Assembly: GCF_020523965.1 (NCBI RefSeq)
Contig: NZ_JAJAPX010000003.1
Span: 434,001-498,000, forward strand
From: Neotamlana sargassicola
GTDB lineage: Bacteria > Bacteroidota > Bacteroidia > Flavobacteriales > Flavobacteriaceae
Direction of reading: 5' to 3'
Length of the DNA: 64,000 nt
The position numbers and the translations under genes are program-made. Of the stretch, positions 25,839 through 34,440 are shown one piece after another. How positions within the stretch are numbered: the stretch's first letter is position 1; each line of letters begins with the position of its first letter. The notes under the pieces are model-generated. The model saw nothing but the letters and a program-made list of their open reading frames with translations, had not been told where the DNA came from and searched no databases.

Positions 25839-26840
25839 ATGATGAGCCCAAATAAATCTATCTTAATTATCACCCTTGTTCTTATCTCCCAATTGGGATT
25901 TAGCCAGTATACCGATGTTATAAACTCCAATCGCCCAGGGGTTTCACGAAGTGCATTTTCTGTTGGAACTAATGTCGCCCAGCTTGAAGTTGGTCCTTAT
26001 ATGGTTAACGAAAAGCGCACGCCCTCACCTGCTTATGAAGTTTCCGGGTTAGGTGTAGATTTTGCTGCGCGTTACGGCTTGCTTTGGGAAGAATTAGAAT
26101 TAAACATTGAAGGTACTTTTCAGCGAGACACCAAAACATTTGAATCGGAATTTGCTACCGATGACAAACGAGGTAACTTTAAATTTTTAGCCGTTGGTGC
26201 TAAATATTTGGTTTACGACCCTTATAAAAATGCCGAAGACAAAAAACCTAATTTATACAGCTGGAAAGCCAACCAACGTTTCGATTGGAAATCGTTAATA
26301 CCCGCCGTATCTGTTTATGTTGGTGCGAATTACGACACGCCAGACAACCCATACATTACACCTGGTGTTGAAGGATTTAGCCCTAAAGTAATGATTGCGA
26401 CACAACATAATTTTTCTAGCGGTTTTGTATTTGTAACAAATTTTATAAAAGACAGAATTGGCACCGAACAATCGGATTTTCAATATATTTTAACCTTAAC
26501 ACGTGCGTTTAGCCCAAAATGGGTGGCTTTTATTGAAACCCAAGGCATAAAAAGCGATTTTTATGCCGATAACTTATTTAGGATTGGTGGCGCTTATTTA
26601 ATGAGCAAAAATTTTCAGTTAGATACTGCTGTAACACTTAATATTAAGGATACACCTTCTGTATTTAACGCAACCATTGGCGCATCTTATCGGTTAGATT
26701 TTCACCGTGATAAAGAAATAAATAATGGTAATAGCAAAAATGACATTATTAAAAGAGGTGGCGGCAAATCGAAAAACAAAAGCAATAAAACTAACGATAC
26801 AATGCCAAAACGTAGACAAAAACAATCAATAGATTTCTAA
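25839..26840 (+). CDS. Outer-membrane transporter-like beta-barrel protein
   Basis: About 333 residues. After MMSPNKSILIITLVLISQLG there is a clear signal peptide ending near FSQ. The mature part alternates polar and hydrophobic residues as in a beta-barrel and opens with NSNRPGVSRSAFSVGTNVAQ, a pattern seen in proteins named 'transporter' (phenol-degradation MetA-like barrels) in Flavobacteriia. The tail is strongly basic (Lys/Arg/Asn). Substrate unknown. Start chosen at the paired ATGs (25839, 25842) because the promoter box 25786-25793 lies after the earlier GTG. The GNAT gene follows 25 bp later, probably in one transcript. Confidence 0.75.
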   Translation: MMSPNKSILIITLVLISQLGFSQYTDVINSNRPGVSRSAFSVGTNVAQLEVGPYMVNEKRTPSPAYEVSGLGVDFAARYGLLWEELELNIEGTFQRDTKTFESEFATDDKRGNFKFLAVGAKYLVYDPYKNAEDKKPNLYSWKANQRFDWKSLIPAVSVYVGANYDTPDNPYITPGVEGFSPKVMIATQHNFSSGFVFVTNFIKDRIGTEQSDFQYILTLTRAFSPKWVAFIETQGIKSDFYADNLFRIGGAYLMSKNFQLDTAVTLNIKDTPSVFNATIGASYRLDFHRDKEINNGNSKNDIIKRGGGKSKNKSNKTNDTMPKRRQKQSIDF

Positions 26841-26865
26841 AAAGACAATTCGCTTAATACTTTAT

Positions 26866-27990
26866 ATGAATACAACTATACTTAAAGAAGTTAAAACCAA
26901 AGCAGATTTAAAAACTTTTGTAAAATTTCCATTTACACTCTATAAAAATTCAAAATACTGGGTTCCGCCCATTATTAAACAAGAAATGAAATCGTTCGAC
27001 ACGAAAGAAAACCCTGTTTTTCTGGATGCCGAAGCTAAATTATTCTTAGCCTATAAAAACAATCAACTTGTAGGCAGAATAGCAACAATTATTAATTGGA
27101 AAGAAGTTAAAGAACTTAACCAAAAAAAAATGCGTTTTGGTTGGTTTGATTTTATTGATGATTTGGAGGTGTCACAAACGCTTTTAAACAAAGTTGAAGA
27201 AATTGGTAAAGCTAATAAATTAGAATACACCGAAGGACCTGTTGGTTTTTCTAATTTAGATAAGGTCGGCGTTATGAGTGAAGGATTTGAAACGGTTTCA
27301 AGCATGATTACTTGGTACAATTACCCGTACTACATAAAACATTATGAAGCCGCTAAATACAATGTAGAAAAAAAGTATATTGAAAGTATATTTTCTTTTG
27401 ATGACGTTGACCCTAATCAGTTTACAAAAATTCAATCTATTGTAAAACGTCGCTATAAATTAGAAGCCTTAAATTTTAATAAAACCGAAGATTTAATGCC
27501 TTATGTAGATAAAATGTTCGATTTATTTAACACCACATACGCCAAATTATCATCGTTTGTAGCTATTAATGATGTACAAAAAGCGTACTTTAAGAAAAAA
27601 TTTATCAGTTTTATAAACCCAGAATATATAAAATTTGTAATTGACGAAAACAAAGACTTAGTAGGTTTCTCCATTGTTATGCCGTCGTTTTCTGAGGCGC
27701 TTAAAAAAGCCAACGGAAAATTATTCCCTTTTGGTTTCAGACATTTTTTACATGCAAAAAAGCATAGTAAAGATGTTATTTTCTATTTAATTGGAATTCG
27801 CGACGATTTTCAAGGCAAAGGGGTTCATTCCATTTTATTTAACGAATACTACCCTATTTTTAAAGCAAGAGGTGTTAAAAATTGCCACAGAACGCCTGAA
27901 TTAGAGGACAATAAGGCAATTCAAAATATATGGAAAAACTTTAACCCTGAAATTATTAAGCGTCGCGCTACTTATAAAAAAGTATTATAA
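26866..27990 (+). CDS. GNAT-fold acyltransferase-like protein
   Basis: A 374-residue protein with N- and C-terminal acyltransferase-like halves. The acyl-CoA loop is seen as IRDDFQGKGVHSILF near residue 312 (the Q/R-x-x-G-x-G/A motif of GNAT enzymes). Relatives have sometimes been labelled 'GTP cyclohydrolase', for which I see no support. The gene ends tail-to-tail with the cysteate acyltransferase gene, so it may N-acylate a capnine-type amine, but this is inference. It follows the outer-membrane protein gene by 25 bp and ends at a strong bidirectional terminator. Confidence 0.7.
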   Translation: MNTTILKEVKTKADLKTFVKFPFTLYKNSKYWVPPIIKQEMKSFDTKENPVFLDAEAKLFLAYKNNQLVGRIATIINWKEVKELNQKKMRFGWFDFIDDLEVSQTLLNKVEEIGKANKLEYTEGPVGFSNLDKVGVMSEGFETVSSMITWYNYPYYIKHYEAAKYNVEKKYIESIFSFDDVDPNQFTKIQSIVKRRYKLEALNFNKTEDLMPYVDKMFDLFNTTYAKLSSFVAINDVQKAYFKKKFISFINPEYIKFVIDENKDLVGFSIVMPSFSEALKKANGKLFPFGFRHFLHAKKHSKDVIFYLIGIRDDFQGKGVHSILFNEYYPIFKARGVKNCHRTPELEDNKAIQNIWKNFNPEIIKRRATYKKVL

Positions 27991-28047
27991 AAAAAACGGT
28001 TTGATTTATTATGGTTGTTTGCCAACATAAATCAAACCGTTTTTTTG
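27991..28047. terminator. Strong bidirectional terminator
   Basis: CGGTTTGATTTAT (27997-28009) pairs perfectly with ATAAATCAAACCG (28027-28039), a 13-bp stem flanked by an A-run and a T-run, between two convergent genes. Confidence 0.9.
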
Positions 28048-28061
28048 TGGGTATATATATA

Positions 28062-29324
28062 CTACTTATCTTCCATAGCCGCAACAACAGCAGCCGATAA
28101 TCGTTTATAAGTACCATTATCTAATCGCTCTCTAATAGCATCAAAAGCATTAAGTGTTTCTTCTACATCTTGTAACGTATGTGTAGCTGTAGGAATCATT
28201 CTTAGTAAAATTAATCCTTTAGGAATTACAGGATAAACTACAATAGAACAGAATACGCCATAATTTTCACGTAAATCTTTTACAAGTGCCATAGCTTCAG
28301 GAATACTTCCTTTTAAATAAACTGGTGTTACACAACTTTGTGTTGTACCAATATCGAAACCACGTTTCTTTAATCCTGATTGTAACGCATCAACAATAGT
28401 CCATAAGTTTTGTTTTAACTCAGGCATTGTACGTAACATATCTAAACGTTTTAAAGCACCAACAACTAATTGCATTTGTAGTGACTTTGCAAACATTTGC
28501 GAGCGTAAGTTGTACTTTAAATAATCGATAATTTCTTGATCGGCCGCAATAAAAGCACCTGTACTTGCCATAGATTTTGCAAATGTAGCAAAGTACACAT
28601 CAATATCATCTTGAACACCTTGCTCCTCGCCTGCACCTGCGCCAGTTGCACCTAATGTACCAAAGCCGTGAGCATCATCGACAAATAATCTGAAATTAAA
28701 CTTCTTTTTAAGTTCAACAATTTCTTTTAAACGTCCTTGCTCTCCTCGCATACCAAAAACACCTTCAGAAATTACTAAAATTCCTCCACCTGTTTGTTCT
28801 GCCATTTTAGTAGCACGCTCTAAGTTTTTCTCTAAACTTTCAACATCGTTGTGCTTATAAGTAAAACGTTTACCATGGTGTAAACGCACACCATCTATAA
28901 TACATGCGTGAGCATCTACATCGTAAACAATAATATCGTTTTTAGAGACTAAAGCATCGATAGTAGAAACCATGCCTTGGTAACCAAAATTTAATAAATA
29001 AGCAGCTTCTTTTTTAACAAATGCTGCTAATTCGTTTTGAAGTTGTTCGTGTAATTCTGTATGACCAGACATCATTCTAGCTCCCATTGGATAAGCCGAA
29101 CCATATTTAGCACCAGCTTCCGCATCAACCTTTCTTACTTCAGGATGATTGGCTAAACCTAAATAATCGTTAATACTCCAAGTTATAACTTCTTTTCCTT
29201 GAAATTTCATTCTGTTAGAAATCTCTCCTTCTAATTTAGGAAATACAAAATATCCTTCAGCATGAGATGCCCATTTTCCTAAAGGTCCTTTATCTCTATA
29301 AATTTTATCAAATAAATCTTTCAT
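28062..29324 (-). CDS. capB: Alpha-oxoamine synthase, probable cysteate-C-fatty acyltransferase (CapB)
   Basis: A 420-residue fold-type I PLP enzyme of the serine palmitoyltransferase/KBL/BioF family. The PLP lysine is Lys250 in TFAKSMAS, with FVDDAHGFGTLG (cofactor Asp and His) upstream and GYQGMVSTIDAL in the substrate region. It would condense cysteate, or serine, with an acyl thioester to give a 3-keto amino-lipid. The CBS-like cysteate synthase gene next to it favours cysteate and capnine sulfonolipids over sphingolipids. It has its own -7 box at 29426-29433. Serine palmitoyltransferase is the alternative. Confidence 0.82.
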   Translation of the reverse strand: MKDLFDKIYRDKGPLGKWASHAEGYFVFPKLEGEISNRMKFQGKEVITWSINDYLGLANHPEVRKVDAEAGAKYGSAYPMGARMMSGHTELHEQLQNELAAFVKKEAAYLLNFGYQGMVSTIDALVSKNDIIVYDVDAHACIIDGVRLHHGKRFTYKHNDVESLEKNLERATKMAEQTGGGILVISEGVFGMRGEQGRLKEIVELKKKFNFRLFVDDAHGFGTLGATGAGAGEEQGVQDDIDVYFATFAKSMASTGAFIAADQEIIDYLKYNLRSQMFAKSLQMQLVVGALKRLDMLRTMPELKQNLWTIVDALQSGLKKRGFDIGTTQSCVTPVYLKGSIPEAMALVKDLRENYGVFCSIVVYPVIPKGLILLRMIPTATHTLQDVEETLNAFDAIRERLDNGTYKRLSAAVVAAMEDK

Positions 29325-29425
29325 TTAAAAATTCTTATGGCTATTAATAGTTATAACTAAAACGATTTGATACTGCTTTAAACAGTTAAGGTTAAAAAAT
29401 TGAAACCGTTATTATTTAGTGGATG

Positions 29426-29433
29426 CAAAATTA
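29426..29433 (-). promoter_or_regulatory. -7 promoter box of capB
   Basis: TAATTTTG on the minus strand, exact TAnnTTTG match, giving a leader of about 95 nt. No good -33 box seen. Confidence 0.45.
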
Positions 29434-29494
29434 CATATTTTAAAGTATTGTACATAATTTTTAATGTTCAATTATTCTTAAAATAAACAAAAAA

Positions 29495-29522
29495 TGGTGC
29501 TTTACATAAAGGTAAAACACCA
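29495..29522 (-). terminator. Terminator after the cysteate synthase gene
   Basis: TGGTG-TTTTAC and GTAAA-CACCA arms form a stem with one mismatch; on the minus strand it is followed by a T-run (plus-strand A-run 29488-29494). Confidence 0.65.
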
Positions 29523-29545
29523 CTTTAGTAGTAATTTGGTAATAT

Positions 29546-30586
29546 TTATTTTATATACTCAATTTTTTGAGTAGATGCTTCGTTAACACTATCGAAAAAC
29601 CCTTGATCGTTCATCCATTTTTCGCTGTAAACTTTACTCATATAACGCGACCCATGATCTGGAAAAATAACTACCACTTTGTCGCCTTTTTTAAATCTGC
29701 CTTCTTCTCCTAATTGCTTAATGGCCTGCATTACTGCACCCGATGTATAACCAGCAAAAATACCTTCGGTTTTAGCAATTTGTCTTGCTGTGTGTGCGCT
29801 TTCTTCATCTGTAACTTTTACAAACTCATCTATAGCATCGAAATCTGTTGCCGCAGGTATTAAATTTTTCCCTAAACCTTCAATTCTGTATGGGTAAATT
29901 TCTTTTTCATCAAACTCACGCGTTTCATGATATTTTTTTATTACAGATCCAAAGGCATCAACACCTATTACTTTAATATTAGGATTTTGTTCTTTTAAAT
30001 ACCTCGCTGTACCAGATATAGTTCCACCCGTACCACTACAAGCTACAAGATGGGTAATTTCACCATCGGTTTGATTCCATATTTCAGGACCTGTAGATTG
30101 GTAATGCGCCTCAATATTTAACTCGTTAAAATATTGATTAATATAAACTGAGCCCTTACGTTCTTCGTGTAAACGTCGTGCTACTTGATAATACGATCTT
30201 GGATCGTCTGCACTTACATGAGCAGGACAAACGTAAACTTTTGCCCCCATGGTTTTAAGCATATCTATTTTATCTGCAGAAGATTTAGAGCTTACTGCTA
30301 AAATGCATTCGTAACCTTTAATAATACTTACCATAGCTATACTAAAGCCAGTATTACCCGATGTTGTTTCTATTATTGTGTCTCCAGGTTTAAGTATCCC
30401 TTTGCGTTCGGCTTCTTCAATAATATAAAGTGCTATTCTATCTTTTGATGATTGCCCAGGATTAAAAGATTCTATTTTAGCATAAAAATCACCCTCAAAT
30501 TCCGAAGTAATTCGATTTAGTCTTACAAGAGGTGTATTACCTACTAAATCTAATACATTATCAAATACTTGATTTCTGTTTTTCAT
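29546..30586 (-). CDS. capA: CBS/cysteine synthase-family PLP enzyme, probable cysteate synthase (CapA)
   Basis: A 346-residue fold-type II PLP enzyme. The PLP lysine is Lys48 in NPGQSSKDR, with [10 protein letters not shown] (substrate loop) and [10 protein letters not shown] (phosphate-binding loop) following. Capnine synthesis in Capnocytophaga uses a CBS-related enzyme that makes cysteate from O-phosphoserine and sulfite; the adjacent acyltransferase supports that role here. Ordinary cysteine synthase/CBS is the alternative, but those usually end sooner or carry CBS domains, which are absent. It has its own -7 box (TACTTTTG, 30643-30650) and terminator. Confidence 0.8.
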   Translation of the reverse strand: MKNRNQVFDNVLDLVGNTPLVRLNRITSEFEGDFYAKIESFNPGQSSKDRIALYIIEEAERKGILKPGDTIIETTSGNTGFSIAMVSIIKGYECILAVSSKSSADKIDMLKTMGAKVYVCPAHVSADDPRSYYQVARRLHEERKGSVYINQYFNELNIEAHYQSTGPEIWNQTDGEITHLVACSGTGGTISGTARYLKEQNPNIKVIGVDAFGSVIKKYHETREFDEKEIYPYRIEGLGKNLIPAATDFDAIDEFVKVTDEESAHTARQIAKTEGIFAGYTSGAVMQAIKQLGEEGRFKKGDKVVVIFPDHGSRYMSKVYSEKWMNDQGFFDSVNEASTQKIEYIK

Positions 30587-30642
30587 AAAAGTTATTTTAA
30601 AACTTATTTTTATTTAACCATAAAAACGAGCTTATAACCCAA

Positions 30643-30650
30643 CAAAAGTA
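30643..30650 (-). promoter_or_regulatory. -7 promoter box of capA
   Basis: TACTTTTG on the minus strand, exact TAnnTTTG match, about 57 nt before the start codon. Confidence 0.5.
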
Positions 30651-30665
30651 TAATTTTTTTTTTTA

Positions 30666-32726
30666 TCAGCCATAAATTCCCTCTAAATCTAATAAAAAAG
30701 CATACTCTAAAGCCACTTCTTTTAGGCTTTCAAATCGTCCTGATGCCCCACCATGTCCAGAATCCATATCGGTATGTAAAAGTAATTTATGGTTATCGGT
30801 TTTTTGCTCTCTTAATTTAGCTACCCACTTAGCTGGCTCCCAATATTGCACTTGCGAATCGTGTAAACCAGTTGTTACTAGCATATTTGGGTAGGCTTTA
30901 GGTTGCACATTGTCGTATGGCGAATAAGACTTCATATAAAAATAGTATTCTGCATTATTTGGGTTTCCCCATTCGTCGTACTCACCTGTGGTTAGTGGAA
31001 TTGTATCGTCTAACATTGTAGTAACTACATCTACAAAAGGTACGGCAGCTAATACGCCATTATATAATTCTGGATTCATATTAATTACAGCTCCCATAAG
31101 TAAGCCACCCGCGGAACCTCCATAAGCATATAAATGTTTTGCTGAAGTATATTTTTGTCCTATTAAATGCTTTGAACAATCTATAAAATCTGTAAACGTA
31201 TTTTTTTTAGTTAATAATTTACCGTTTTCGTACCAATGGCGACCTAAATACTCACCGCCACGAATGTGGGCAATAGCATAAATGAATCCACGATCTAACA
31301 GGCTTAAACGAATGCTTGAAAAAGAAGGATCGATAGTTGAGCCATACGAACCGTATGCATATTGTAAAAGCGGATTGTTACCATTTAACTTTATTCCTTT
31401 TTTGTAAACCAAAGATATTGGAACTTTTACACCATCTCTGGCTGTAGCCCAAATGCGTTTAGATTCGTAATTTTCTTTTTTAAACTGCCCTCCTAAAACC
31501 TCTTGCTCTTTTTTAATTTCACTAGTTTTAGTTTTAAAATTATAATCTATTACAGAACTTGGTGAAGTTAACGAGTTATATGCATAACGCAGTTCGTTAC
31601 TATTAAAATCTGGGTTATTACCAATATATGTTGTATAAGTTTCTGAGTTGAATGGCAGATAATAATCTTCATCGCCATTCCAACTTATAATACGTAGTTT
31701 ATTTAATCCATTTTCGCGCTCGTTAACTACTAAATAGTCTTTGAAAATTTCTATATCTTCAATTAAAACCTCTGCTCGATGTGGTAAAACATCTTCCCAA
31801 TGTTCTAATTCTGTGTTATTTTCGTTTGTTTTAGATAACTTAAAGTTTTGTGCGCCGTTTGCATTAGAAATAATGTAGAAACTATTTTTATAATGCGCAA
31901 TAGAGTATTCTAAATCCTGTGTGCGCTCTTGGAAAATTTTAAAATCTCCATCAGGCGTGTCGGCATTTAAAATACGGTATTCGGTAGTTAATGTACTTGA
32001 TGAGCCTATTACAATATACTTTTTCGATTTTGTTTTGTAAACAAAGGTGTTGAAGGTTTCATCGGTTTCAAAAAACACTTCCTTGTCTTGCTCTACACTT
32101 TCTCCTAATTTATGCTTAAAAATTTTGTGCGAGCGCAAGGTAACCTCATCTTTTCTGGTGTAAAACAATGTTTTATTGTCGTTTGCCCAAGTAGCTCGTC
32201 CTGTTGTGTTTATAATTTTATCTTCAAGAATCTCTCCGGTTTCTAAGTTTTTTATTTGAATATTGTATTGCCTGCGGCTAACCGTATCTGTTGAAAATGC
32301 AGCCATTTTATTATCTGGGCTAATGGCAATACTTCCTAAATTGAAATACGAATGATCTTTAGCTAAAATATTACAATCGAAAAGAATTTCTTCAGGAGCC
32401 TCTAGTGTTTCCTTTTTTCGTAAGTAAATAGGATAATCTTTACCTGTTTCAAAACGTGTAACATACCAATATCCATTAAGCTTGTATGGCACAGAGGTGT
32501 CATCTTCTTTAATTCTACCTTTCATTTCTTCAAACAATTGTTTTTGAAACTCTTCGGTATGCGCCATCATACTTTTGGTATAATCGTTTTCGGCATTTAA
32601 ATAACTTATAACCTCTGGGTTTTCTCTTTCGTTCAGCCAATAATAATTGTCAACTCTACTATCGTTATGAATTTGTAAAGTCTTAGCTATTTGTTTTGCT
32701 ACTGGGGCTTGTATATCTTTTTTCAA
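30666..32726 (-). CDS. S9 family serine peptidase (oligopeptidase B-like)
   Basis: A 686-residue prolyl-oligopeptidase family enzyme. The N-terminal half is a seven-bladed propeller; the C-terminal alpha/beta-hydrolase domain holds the nucleophile Ser in YGGSAGGLL near residue 530 and the catalytic His in DMDSGHGGASG near residue 654. The length and the ARDGVKVPISLVYKKG block fit oligopeptidase B (protease II), which cuts short peptides after basic residues. No signal peptide is visible, so it acts in the cytoplasm. It is divergently transcribed from ybaB from closely spaced promoters. Confidence 0.92.
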   Translation of the reverse strand: MKKDIQAPVAKQIAKTLQIHNDSRVDNYYWLNERENPEVISYLNAENDYTKSMMAHTEEFQKQLFEEMKGRIKEDDTSVPYKLNGYWYVTRFETGKDYPIYLRKKETLEAPEEILFDCNILAKDHSYFNLGSIAISPDNKMAAFSTDTVSRRQYNIQIKNLETGEILEDKIINTTGRATWANDNKTLFYTRKDEVTLRSHKIFKHKLGESVEQDKEVFFETDETFNTFVYKTKSKKYIVIGSSSTLTTEYRILNADTPDGDFKIFQERTQDLEYSIAHYKNSFYIISNANGAQNFKLSKTNENNTELEHWEDVLPHRAEVLIEDIEIFKDYLVVNERENGLNKLRIISWNGDEDYYLPFNSETYTTYIGNNPDFNSNELRYAYNSLTSPSSVIDYNFKTKTSEIKKEQEVLGGQFKKENYESKRIWATARDGVKVPISLVYKKGIKLNGNNPLLQYAYGSYGSTIDPSFSSIRLSLLDRGFIYAIAHIRGGEYLGRHWYENGKLLTKKNTFTDFIDCSKHLIGQKYTSAKHLYAYGGSAGGLLMGAVINMNPELYNGVLAAVPFVDVVTTMLDDTIPLTTGEYDEWGNPNNAEYYFYMKSYSPYDNVQPKAYPNMLVTTGLHDSQVQYWEPAKWVAKLREQKTDNHKLLLHTDMDSGHGGASGRFESLKEVALEYAFLLDLEGIYG

Positions 32727-32755
32727 AAGGAAATAAATCTTAAAATTTTAGCCCT

Positions 32756-32782
32756 CAAAAATAGAAAAATTAAATAGTTTTG
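32756..32782. promoter_or_regulatory. Divergent promoter pair, S9 peptidase / YbaB
   Basis: TATTTTTG on the minus strand (32756-32763) and TAGTTTTG on the plus strand (32775-32782) are both exact -7 matches, only 11 bp apart. Confidence 0.6.
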
Positions 32783-32810
32783 TAACTGTAATATTAAAAT
32801 TAAAAGCGAC

Positions 32811-33134
32811 ATGTTTGGAGATATGATGAATATGATGGGAAAACTTAAAGAAACCCAGCAAAAAGTAGAAGATACTAAAAAGCGTTTAGACACTGTTTTG
32901 GTTGATGAGTCCAGTAATGATGGTAAATTAAAAATAACTTTAACAGCAAATAGATCTATTAAATCTATTGAAATTGATGATGCTTTAATGCAAGATAAGG
33001 AAGAACTTGAAGATTATTTAATTTTAACCTTAAATAAGGCGATTGAAAAAGCATCAAAAATTAATGAAGCAGAACTTGCTGCTGTAGCTAAAGAAGGCAT
33101 GCCGAATATACCTGGTATGGATTTATTTAAATAA
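32811..33134 (+). CDS. YbaB/EbfC family nucleoid-associated protein
   Basis: A 107-residue small DNA-binding protein of the YbaB/EbfC family that acts as a dimer. It begins with a methionine-rich helix ([20 protein letters not shown]) and then the family pattern [19 protein letters not shown], and ends near [13 protein letters not shown]. Members bind DNA with little sequence preference and affect expression; in some bacteria the gene follows dnaX/recR, but not here. It has its own promoter and a strong terminator 26 bp after the stop. Confidence 0.93.
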   Translation: MFGDMMNMMGKLKETQQKVEDTKKRLDTVLVDESSNDGKLKITLTANRSIKSIEIDDALMQDKEELEDYLILTLNKAIEKASKINEAELAAVAKEGMPNIPGMDLFK

Positions 33135-33160
33135 AACTAAGCGTTTTAAATAACAAAAAA

Positions 33161-33190
33161 AGAGCCTTTTAATTGAAGGCTCTTTTTTTT
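33161..33190. terminator. Bidirectional terminator between ybaB and threonine aldolase
   Basis: AGAGCCTT / AAGGCTCT form an 8-bp stem with a 7-nt loop, flanked by seven A and eight T. Confidence 0.9.
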
Positions 33191-33211
33191 AGATTTATTT
33201 TAAGTTATTAG

Positions 33212-34228
33212 TTAAACAATTTTATTTAAGGTTATTAAAACCTTTTCGTGCATAACATCGGTATAATCTAAATGTGTAACCATACGAAGTTTGTTTCCGC
33301 CCATACTAATAATATGTATATTTTTAGCAGCTAATTTTTGCACGAAATCGTCTTCTGAAACATCCGCATTTAATTCAAAAATTACAATATTAGTTTCGGT
33401 AGGTTCAACAGATTTTATAATTGATAATTTAGATAACACGTCTGCAATATTTTTTGCTTTTTCATGATCTTGCGCTAATCGCTCTACATTGTTATTTAAA
33501 GCATACATACCTGCCGCTGCTAAATACCCAGCTTGCCGCATGTTTCCTCCAAATATCTTTCGAACTCTAATAGCATTTTCCATAATTTTGGCATCACCAA
33601 CTAAAACGGAACCAATTGGGCAACCTAAACCTTTACTTAAGCACACCGAAATTGTATCGAAAACTTCTCCGTATTGTTCGGTTGTTTCTTTTTTAGCTAC
33701 TAAAGCATTCCATAAACGTGCGCCATCCAAATGAAAACCTAAATTATTTTTAGTGCAAACTGCTTTTATCTTTTTTATTTCATTAAAATCCCAACACGAA
33801 CCTCCTCGCCTATTTGCTGTGTTTTCAATTTCTACCAAACTGGTTTTACTATAATAATAAGCACTTGGATTAATAGCATTTTCGACATCTTTGGCTGTAA
33901 AAAAACCATTGTTCACATCTAATAAATTACAAGATACACCACTATTAAACGATGCTCCACCGGATTCATAGTTAAAAATATGAGCGTATTTATCGCAAAT
34001 TATTTGGTCTCCAGGTTGTGTGTGTAGTTTTATAGCAGTTTGGTTGGCCATAGTGCCACTTGGGAAAAACAAAGCCATATCTTTATTAAACATTTTAGCT
34101 ATGTGTTTCTCTAGCAAGTTAACCGTGGTATCTTCCCTAAAAACATCGTCTCCTACATTTGCGAGCATCATAGTTTCCAACATTTCCTTTGTAGGCTTTG
34201 TAACTGTATCGCTTCTTAAATCTATCAC
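33212..34228 (-). CDS. Low-specificity L-threonine aldolase (GntG/LtaE-type PLP aldolase)
   Basis: A 338-residue fold-type I PLP enzyme that splits threonine/allo-threonine to glycine and acetaldehyde. Visible parts are MIDLRSDTVTKPT at the N-terminus, NVGDDVFREDTTVNLLE, the cofactor Asp in GFHLDGARLWNALVA, and the PLP lysine in SVCLSKGLGCPIGSVLVG. The GGNMRQAG segment near residue 229 is standard. Length is normal for the family. Convergent with ybaB across a bidirectional terminator. The 34229-34440 gap beyond its start is AT-rich without other features. Confidence 0.93.
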   Translation of the reverse strand: MIDLRSDTVTKPTKEMLETMMLANVGDDVFREDTTVNLLEKHIAKMFNKDMALFFPSGTMANQTAIKLHTQPGDQIICDKYAHIFNYESGGASFNSGVSCNLLDVNNGFFTAKDVENAINPSAYYYSKTSLVEIENTANRRGGSCWDFNEIKKIKAVCTKNNLGFHLDGARLWNALVAKKETTEQYGEVFDTISVCLSKGLGCPIGSVLVGDAKIMENAIRVRKIFGGNMRQAGYLAAAGMYALNNNVERLAQDHEKAKNIADVLSKLSIIKSVEPTETNIVIFELNADVSEDDFVQKLAAKNIHIISMGGNKLRMVTHLDYTDVMHEKVLITLNKIV

Positions 34229-34440
34229 ATTAATATATTATTAATCAGTTATTTATTAGCTTATTCATTTTACTTAATATTTAAAAATCTGAGATTAAGT
34301 TAATTCAATATTATGATTATAGTAAAATTCAACAACGAAAAATAATATTTTATTAACAAACACTATCTATTAATAAATAATTATCACAAGTTAAATTATA
34401 ATAATTATGTAAATTGGAACAAATAAATCATATAAAATCA

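Noticed and set aside
26866-27990. GTP cyclohydrolase label for the GNAT protein
   Set aside because: No cyclohydrolase metal or substrate motifs are visible, while a GNAT acyl-CoA loop is.
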